From assembly GCA_964036045.1 (NCBI GenBank), contig OZ038386.1, positions 15,822,329-15,886,328 on the forward strand: a stretch of 64,000 bases of DNA, in the 5' to 3' direction. Made by a program: the position numbers and the translations under genes. Below the pieces are notes generated by a model, which saw nothing but the letters and a program-made list of their open reading frames with translations, ran no database searches and had not been told where the DNA came from. The DNA comes from Eutreptiella sp. 'Long Island Sound 2002'. Taxonomy: Eukaryota > Euglenozoa > Euglenophyceae > Eutreptiales > Eutreptiaceae. Of the stretch, positions 58,541 to 64,000 are shown one piece after another (positions within the stretch are counted from its first letter, which is position 1; every line of letters begins with the position of its first letter).

Positions 58541-59382
58541 AGGGGGGGGTAATATTCAGGAGGGCACCCACAAGGCATATGTCTCTTTTTGTTTCAATGG
58601 CACAGTTCCCGTACCGTGAGTCAATTGTGTGGCCATTGTGGGACAGTGTATGTTGTTTTGCTGTCTGTGGTCCCTGTTTCTCCTTGTTTTCTCCATTTCC
58701 CCCCTTTCCCCCCATTCCCAAGCCCCCATTTTCCCACATTATTTTTCCATTTTCCCCATTTTTTCGAGCCCCTGCAGCCAGCCGGCTAATTCGGCCACAG
58801 CTAGCGCAGATGCTTGCCTTTGTGATGCGGGGGGTAGGTGGATGACATTTGATGCCCTAGCCAGCATTTTGGGCATCTTAGTGGCCCTTGCATTGGAGCT
58901 GCTAAGAATGCACACAAATGCCCGGATTTTTCTGGAGTTTTCTGATTTTGCCTAGAAAATATGGGCAATCTGTGCTTTGTGCGTGCTGTGCAAACCTGGC
59001 CCCAAAAGGACATCAACGGCGGAATGTGTGGTTTAGGATGCCATTTTGTGTTTTGCATGCTGCTTTAGGCCAAGGGATGGTGAATAACAGGAGGCAAATG
59101 ATGGCTCACTTCGAGGGCTCGATTTGGAGGCATTTTGCAAGGGGGGCTATGTTGGAGCTTTTTATTGGGAACTATGTCCCAAAAGTAGCGCGCAGTGCGC
59201 ATACGCAAGGATTCCCCCAGTGCTGCCAAACCGAGATCAGACCAAACAGATCTGAACCTGCAAGAAGGCATTTGCCCTGCTGTAGTCCCGCTCTATGGGT
59301 TGAATGTGTTTCGCGGCCCTGAGGGCAACACCCACCCTCGTCCCATCCGCACTGTGCCCTTTGCTGCAGTCCACCTCGCATT
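58541..59382. other. Upstream region of the transporter gene
   Basis: A pyrimidine-rich stretch (58660-58770) and a copy of the CTGCTGTAGTCCCGCTC repeat (59251-59322) lie here. No TATA box or initiator could be assigned. Confidence 0.5.
59251..59322 (+). repeat. CTGCTGTAGTCCCGCTC dispersed repeat near the transporter start
   Basis: It matches 17833-17905 in the same orientation and ends 60 bp before the transporter ATG, so it may form part of the promoter or 5' UTR. Confidence 0.6.
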
Positions 59383-59703
59383 ATGCCACCTCACAAGCGT
59401 GACGAACTCACCCTCCCGCTGACGCGGGCCAAAAGCCCTGCCAAGCAACCGGCCCCAGCACAAGCGGTGTCCGCCTCTGTCGTTTTTGCCGTGGGGCTCT
59501 ACGTTGTCACTGGCATCATTCAGCCCCTCATCGTCGACTTCCTGAAGTACCAGGGCTTTATGGGCGGCCAGGACCCTGCCCTGCCCCTCACGCACATGGG
59601 CGTGCTTCTGAATACCCTTGGCATGTCCTGCGTGGGCGGCGCCTATTTGGTCTCAAACCCTTGGCCCAAGCTGACCTGGCGTCAATACCGCGCCGTTGGA
59701 ATA
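59383..59703 (+). CDS. Transporter exon 1
   Basis: This is 107 codons with the start ATG, two hydrophobic helices and TWRQYRAVGI before a GTATCT donor. The frame would stop four codons into the intron. Confidence 0.72.
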
Positions 59704-62662
59704 GTATCTGCCTGACTCTGCTGTGCCTTGCGCTTGGACCTCCGAATGCAACGCAACCAACACCCCTCACCTCCCTCCTTACCTCACTCACTTAACTCCA
59801 CTACACTCACCCAGAGGCGATTGGAAAAACAATTGTTTGCTCAAAGCGAGCCCGGGATGCTGTTCATGCAGCCAGATGCTTTTACTTCTTTGTTCTTGTG
59901 CTGTTCTTGTTTTGTTGTATCCATTCATCTATCAGACAGACTATCTATCTCTGTCTGTCTATCCACCCATCCATCCATCCGTCTGTCCGCCTCCAACGGC
60001 CCATCAACCGATTTGCAACGGCCAGGTCTCTCTCCCCCCCAACACTTTTCTTGCCACCAGTATCCGCCGTGTTAACCACTTGCAAGCAGCCTCATGCCTC
60101 ACAGCGCGTTTCTGGTCAAGAGCTCCCTCGCCGGACCCCCTGCCCCCTCCCCCGCTTCAGAAAGAACATTGGCGGAAACACCGGGACAGTCGCCTAGCAA
60201 AAACCCGGACAGTTTGCGGACTTGCTGATGAACAATGGCTGGAATTGTCTATGGCGGGGACATCCAGTTCAGCCGACCGACCATTTGATGCCCGCTTCAG
60301 AAAGAGCTCAATTGACAATCGAGCAGCTGCGGGCGTCAACCAGACCCCATATTCAGAAAAGCGTCATTTTTGAAATCAGAGTGACCAGAGTGCTGACAAC
60401 AACAACATCACGGCATGTTGCGCGTTTTGAGAGGTTTACTGATGTGTCTGCCAGAATTTCCTGGTCCCCTTTTGCACTTGTGGTGGGTGATCAAGAAGTT
60501 CTGTTTGTTTGTACATCCCCACTTGTGGATGCCAAACCCTCCAGTCCGAGGCCATCATGCTCAACGTGTCTTTTCGGCTCTTCACAACATTCTTTTGAAG
60601 GACCCCACAACAACTTTTTCGGCGCCGCAGACTGTCTTGTGATGAATGACTGATGGCCGGGTCAATTGAGCTGGTGCCATTTCCACACAGGGACAGGGAC
60701 ATGGCGGTGGTCAAAATGCTCAAAATGGAATGGGGAAATCAAATTTGCCAAAAAAAAGCCAAAGCGCATTTTTAGAGCCATCCCGACCCCCCCCCCCCCA
60801 ACGGCGCCGGTGTTGTGGTCCAGAACGACACTGAGTCCCCCGCCAAATCATCTCACCTCTTTTGAGGCATCGTTCTTCCCCTTCTCGCACCCTCCCCAGG
60901 CCTGCCTGGTCGACTTGATGGCGCAGCAAATGGTCATGTTCGGGCAACTCAAGGTCGGCGGGGGCCTGTACGTTCTGCTGTACTCCAGTTCTATGGTCTG
61001 GACCGCAGTGCTCGCCCAATTCGTGCTCAAGCGCGAGCTGCACTATCAGCAATGGATGGCGGTGATGGAGGTCATGGCGGGGCTCGTGATGTCCAACCTT
61101 GGCCTGATGCTGTTCGACCAGGGCAGCAGCAGCGGGTCCTCCTCTCCGCTGATGGGCAGTGTGGTGCTGTTGACTGGCGCTATGGGGGCCGCCACGTACT
61201 TCATCTCTTGCGAGTGGATTCTGGCGGGAGGCGCTGATAAATCGGCACCGGTGTGCGCTGTGCCCACTGTGCCCACGCTGTGTGTTCAGTTTCACGTCAT
61301 CGGATGTAACGTATTGATTAGTGAAAAGGATCAGCGCGGTGTGGCGATGAATTTGAGGCACAAGTCGTGAGGGGTGGTGTTTGGAGAATGGGGCCAATGT
61401 TTTCCTTTGATTTGTGCGGCACTTGAAACCTGCCGTGTTTCCAGCCCAAACTCGCTTGCTTTGGATAAGCCCGTGTTAGGACAAGGGGGGGGGGTACCAA
61501 ATGCAACGGGTTTTGCCATGCGGAATGCACCAAAATGGCCATGGGCTACCCATAGAACCGGAACGATACCGCGACCCCATGTTTCCGCACTTTTGGGCTT
61601 TTTTTTGGAATTGTGCGGTTCCAGCCCAATAGAGAATGTGGTTTGTAGCTTTGTGCAGGCTGCAGGAAGGGTCTATATGGGTAAACGGGTGGGGGGTTTA
61701 GGCTCAGACCTGACACCAACGACCCCCCTGACCTTTTGGGCCCTGGGGGGGGGGTGGGGGGCTGGGGTGGGGGTTCTTTGGGGGGGGGGGGGGGGTGCCC
61801 GGTGGGGGGGTCCCGGGTACCCCAACATATATACCTCAAAATGATCCCCTCGTCCCGCTGATCATTTTGAACACACATATGTGGGTTTTTGAAACAACCC
61901 CCACTGGGGGTCCGGTGTCGAATTGTTGGTGCAGCTGTAATTCCATGAGCTCTTGTGTTCTGGGGTGTGTGCTGGCCTGTTGAACCCCCTTTTGTAGTCA
62001 TGAAGGGGGAGGGCTGGCTCATGTCTGCAACACGTGTTCCGTGGTTCGTGCTGCGCGGTAACAGGAGCATGTCCAAACACGGGCTACCCCGTGTTTCCGC
62101 ACTTTTGCCCCCGTGATCCAGAACCTGGCCCGTGTTCGGACACGGGGGATTGTACTGTGGTATGGTGCGCTCAGTGCCCAGCATTTGATGGGCATCTTCT
62201 GCCTCGCCCCTTTGCTCTGCCCTGCAACACGCCTCCTCCTCTTGCTTCGGGCCCCGCGCACCCGCATCCATCTGCATCTGCTGCCACGGCCCCTCATCTC
62301 CCCTCTCTGCCCGCCCACGCACTGCCCCCCTGCAGCGCACTTACCGTTGACCCGCTGCCATCCCGCCGCTGTGCCTCTCCCCCCCCCCGACCCTGCCCGT
62401 CCGCAGAACGCCGTGCCCCACATGGCCCTCGCGGGCATGACGGGCCTCAGCTCCATGCTCATCACCGCCATCTACAACGTCGGCCTCGCCGTCGCCTACG
62501 GCCCCTCGAGGCTGTACGCGGCCCCGGTGGCCGCCGCGGGCGGGACGTGGAGCCACATCGCCGCCGTCGCCCCCCTGCTGGTGCTGAACAACGGGCTGCA
62601 CGCGTGGTCGTACTTCTCGATGCTCAACAGCATCGGGGCCGTTTCCGCTGGCATCATGAAAG
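59383..62662 (+). CDS. Drug/metabolite transporter (DMT superfamily, SLC35/EamA-like), three exons plus a 3' end not settled
   Basis: Exons 59383-59703, 60900-61250 and 62407-62662 join in phase 0 to about 309 residues, leaving an open codon (phase 1). A basic Pro-rich N-terminus is followed by about eight hydrophobic helices. The DMT hallmark is the exon 2 start: ACLVDLMAQQMVMFGQLKVGGGLY, SSSMVWTAVLAQFVLKREL and then a QWMAV-AGLVMSNLG helix, the order seen in SLC35/CRT-like carriers after helix 3 (short stretches quoted, not one continuous run). Near the exon 3 end, NSIGAVSAGIMK matches the SAVTAGVxKxxR position before the last helix. DMT carriers move nucleotide sugars, phosphorylated sugars or other metabolites across Golgi, ER, plastid or vacuolar membranes. 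Substrate and compartment cannot be told here. At least one more helix is expected 3' of 62662. Confidence 0.75.
59704..60899 (+). other. Transporter intron 1
   Basis: 1,196 bp, phase 0, with TCTG/TCCA low complexity at 59936-59990 and a duplicated GCTTCAGAAAGA (60155 and 60293). An open frame at 60222-60653 shows no recognisable domain. Confidence 0.65.
60900..61250 (+). CDS. Transporter exon 2
   Basis: This is 117 codons behind CCTCCCCAG, phase 0 at both ends. It carries the central DMT helices and a Ser/Gly loop. Confidence 0.8.
61251..62406 (+). other. Transporter intron 2
   Basis: 1,156 bp with G tracts (61740-61800), the inverted dispersed block 61817-61917, and CCCGTGTTTCCGCACTTTTG-type repeats at 61577 and 62088. 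The acceptor is GTCCGCAG. Confidence 0.65.
61817..61917 (-). repeat. Dispersed inverted repeat (partner at 14329-14425)
   Basis: The reverse-complement partner of 14329-14425. Its + strand reads PQNDPLVPLIILNTHMWVF. Confidence 0.65.
62407..62662 (+). CDS. Transporter exon 3
   Basis: 256 bp entered in phase 0 and left in phase 1 at AAAG|GTCCTG. Very G/C-rich; carries NAVPHMALAGMTGL and the SAGIMK motif. Confidence 0.78.
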
Positions 62663-63268
62663 GTCCTGTGCGTCGTCGTGGTGGTGCGCACCCCCCCCCC
62701 CCCTGACACCCGCAAGGCAAAACAATTTATGAGCAAAGGAGTACTGATTTCGGTCGAACTACCCCCCCCGCCCTCGCGAGAGCAATGCCCTTGTCAGAGC
62801 AACAGTAGATGTTGCTTCCGTAACAATTGGAGCCACGTCCTGCTTTGCCCTTTATAATTCCCCTCCTTTTGTCGGAGCAACGGTCGGTGTTGTTCCCGTC
62901 ACATTTTGGGATTTTGGTGCTGCTCTCGCAAGGGGGGGGGGGTCAGCATGCGGTCAGGATCGTGCTGGTCATTTCAAAACCTGACATCATGGCCCCCGGC
63001 CCCTCCTCCGTCGTATCCAACCGATCCGCAGAGCGAGCCCCTGTCCCGGCGCACCGGTGACCAAAGGCAATGCCCTTACCCGAGCCCAGGGGTCAGGGTA
63101 CGGACTGCTGCGGACACTGTCCCATGGGACTCGAGGGAACACGGATTGCGCTGACCGTGTCAAGGCAGGTGCGGCTGGAGCACAGTGGCGGGTCCACACC
63201 TGATCTTTTGAGCCCCCCCCCCCCTCCCACCCCCGCCGCCGGATGACCCTCCCCCTTTTTTCTCGCAG
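62663..63268 (+). other. Possible transporter intron 3, with MITE
   Basis: If the candidate exon at 63269 is real, this is a 606-bp phase 1 intron. It holds the family-2 MITE copy (62773-62932) and C tracts. Confidence 0.4.
62773..62932 (+). mobile_element. MITE family 2, 160-bp copy
   Basis: Bounded by CTCGCGAGAGCA (left) and TGCTCTCGCAAG (right), with C and G tracts outside. The interior contains two copies of a GTCRGAGCAAC-GTTGYTYCCG module, against one in the 73-bp copy at 41982-42054. Confidence 0.65.
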
Positions 63269-63321
63269 TCGAAAACCTCTCACTTTTCTATTTGTCATCT
63301 CTCCTTGTACCAATCATTTAG
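63269..63321 (+). CDS. Candidate terminal exon of the transporter
   Basis: It follows a good pyrimidine-rich acceptor (CCTTTTTTCTCGCAG). Its first two bases complete the open phase 1 codon as Val, and the frame then reads ENLSLFYLSSLLVPII to TAG. A hydrophobic C-terminus is expected for a DMT carrier, but this one is short for a full helix and lacks the usual Arg/Lys just after the SAG motif. A missed exon beyond the window is equally possible. Confidence 0.3.
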
Positions 63322-64000
63322 TCAAATTAGGTCTCAGCCCCCCCCTGGGCTATGAGGCCCCTTGGGAGTGAATGTGCACACATTGCTGAAAGCAACCAGC
63401 CCCCCCCCCCCCCGCCCCCCTGATAATATGACCTCTAAAGCCGTGGAGTAGCACATCGAAAAGAGGGTTAACTGGGGTGACGAGACATGTGCCCGCCGGG
63501 AGGCAAAATGCCAGGCACCAGCCCCCAAAGTCATGGTGCCGGCGGGTGGGGCAGTTCCAAGATGGGGACATCGTCACGGGGGCATCATGAGTCACCCCCC
63601 CCCCCCCCCACCTGTCGCAATTTTTGAACCCGCCCCTTCACCCCCAACCCAGTGGGTGGGCAACCCACCCCCCAGGGATGCACTGGAAGGGGGGGAGGTA
63701 CCCCCCCAGGCCCCCTTCCGGTTGCCCAGCCTATGCCCAGATACTGTCTCCCTGACGGTAAGTGCCAGCTTTAGTGGCATTTGCAACCGACAGTAACCGC
63801 CCCCAACCGCCTTGGCAACCGCCTCCAACCGCCTATTTAGGCGCTTCTTGGGCCGCCTCTTCTAATGCATCCCTGCCCACCCCCCCATCCACGAGTGGAG
63901 GATTCCCTCCTCAACAACTACGGACACCCCGAAGTACCCACCGGCATACTCGCTCGGCCTTCATGCCCCCCCCCCCCCGCTTGGTGTCCTCCCTCATGTG
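63322..64000. other. Right flank, low-complexity C tracts
   Basis: Several C homopolymers (near 63397-63419, 63595-63610, 63965-63980) and CCAACCGCC repeats at about 63790-63832. No gene seen. Confidence 0.55.

Noticed and set aside
60222-60653. 143-codon frame in transporter intron 1
   Set aside because: It contains no recognisable motif and lies in sequence that must be spliced out for the transporter frame to be kept.

Overview
This is eukaryotic nuclear DNA, most likely from a unicellular alga or other protist with a large, repeat-rich genome. The evidence is protein-coding genes split by GT-AG introns of 0.4 to 4.4 kb, very G/C-rich exons in lower-GC surroundings, a spliceosomal protein gene, retroelement and MITE-like debris, simple repeats, and interstitial CCCTAA (TTAGGG-type) tracts. 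There are no operons, Shine-Dalgarno sites or bacterial gene spacing. I cannot name the species. All five genes I can support lie on the + strand.

Layout. (1) 1-2165: the terminal exon of a ZC2HC1-type zinc-finger gene whose earlier exons lie upstream. (2) 2166-11930: gene-poor DNA with a decayed reverse transcriptase/RNase H fragment (9002-9814) and one copy of a 286-bp dispersed block. (3) 11937-16321: a two-exon gene for a multi-pass membrane protein (TLC-like) fused to a cytochrome P450 with an unusual I-helix. (4) 16322-20907: repeats. (5) 20908-33885: the complete seven-exon gene for splicing factor SF3B3; the joined frame is 1,197 aa. (6) 33886-38983: intergenic, with hexamer repeats, diverged tandem duplications and C/G tracts. 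(7) 38984-46613: a four-exon gene for an F-box protein with an N-myristoylation-type start, a Cys-rich hydrophobic segment and a charged tail. (8) 47295-52167: a tandem array of a roughly 1,163-bp unit with telomere-like borders, interrupted by 824 bp of unrelated DNA. (9) 52168-59382: repeats, a 38-C homopolymer, a SAM-like coding remnant and a TIR-bounded composite element. (10) 59383-62662, perhaps to 63321: a drug/metabolite-transporter (SLC35/EamA-like) gene.

The genes are not functionally linked; they are neighbours in a low-density genome. Splice frames were checked by phase arithmetic: every junction proposed for SF3B3, TLC-P450, the F-box gene and the transporter keeps the frame. The points most worth a second look are the TLC-P450 fusion with its missing acid-alcohol pair, the myristoylatable F-box membrane protein, the interrupted satellite array, and two MITE families whose terminal inverted repeats extend into poly-C/poly-G ends.
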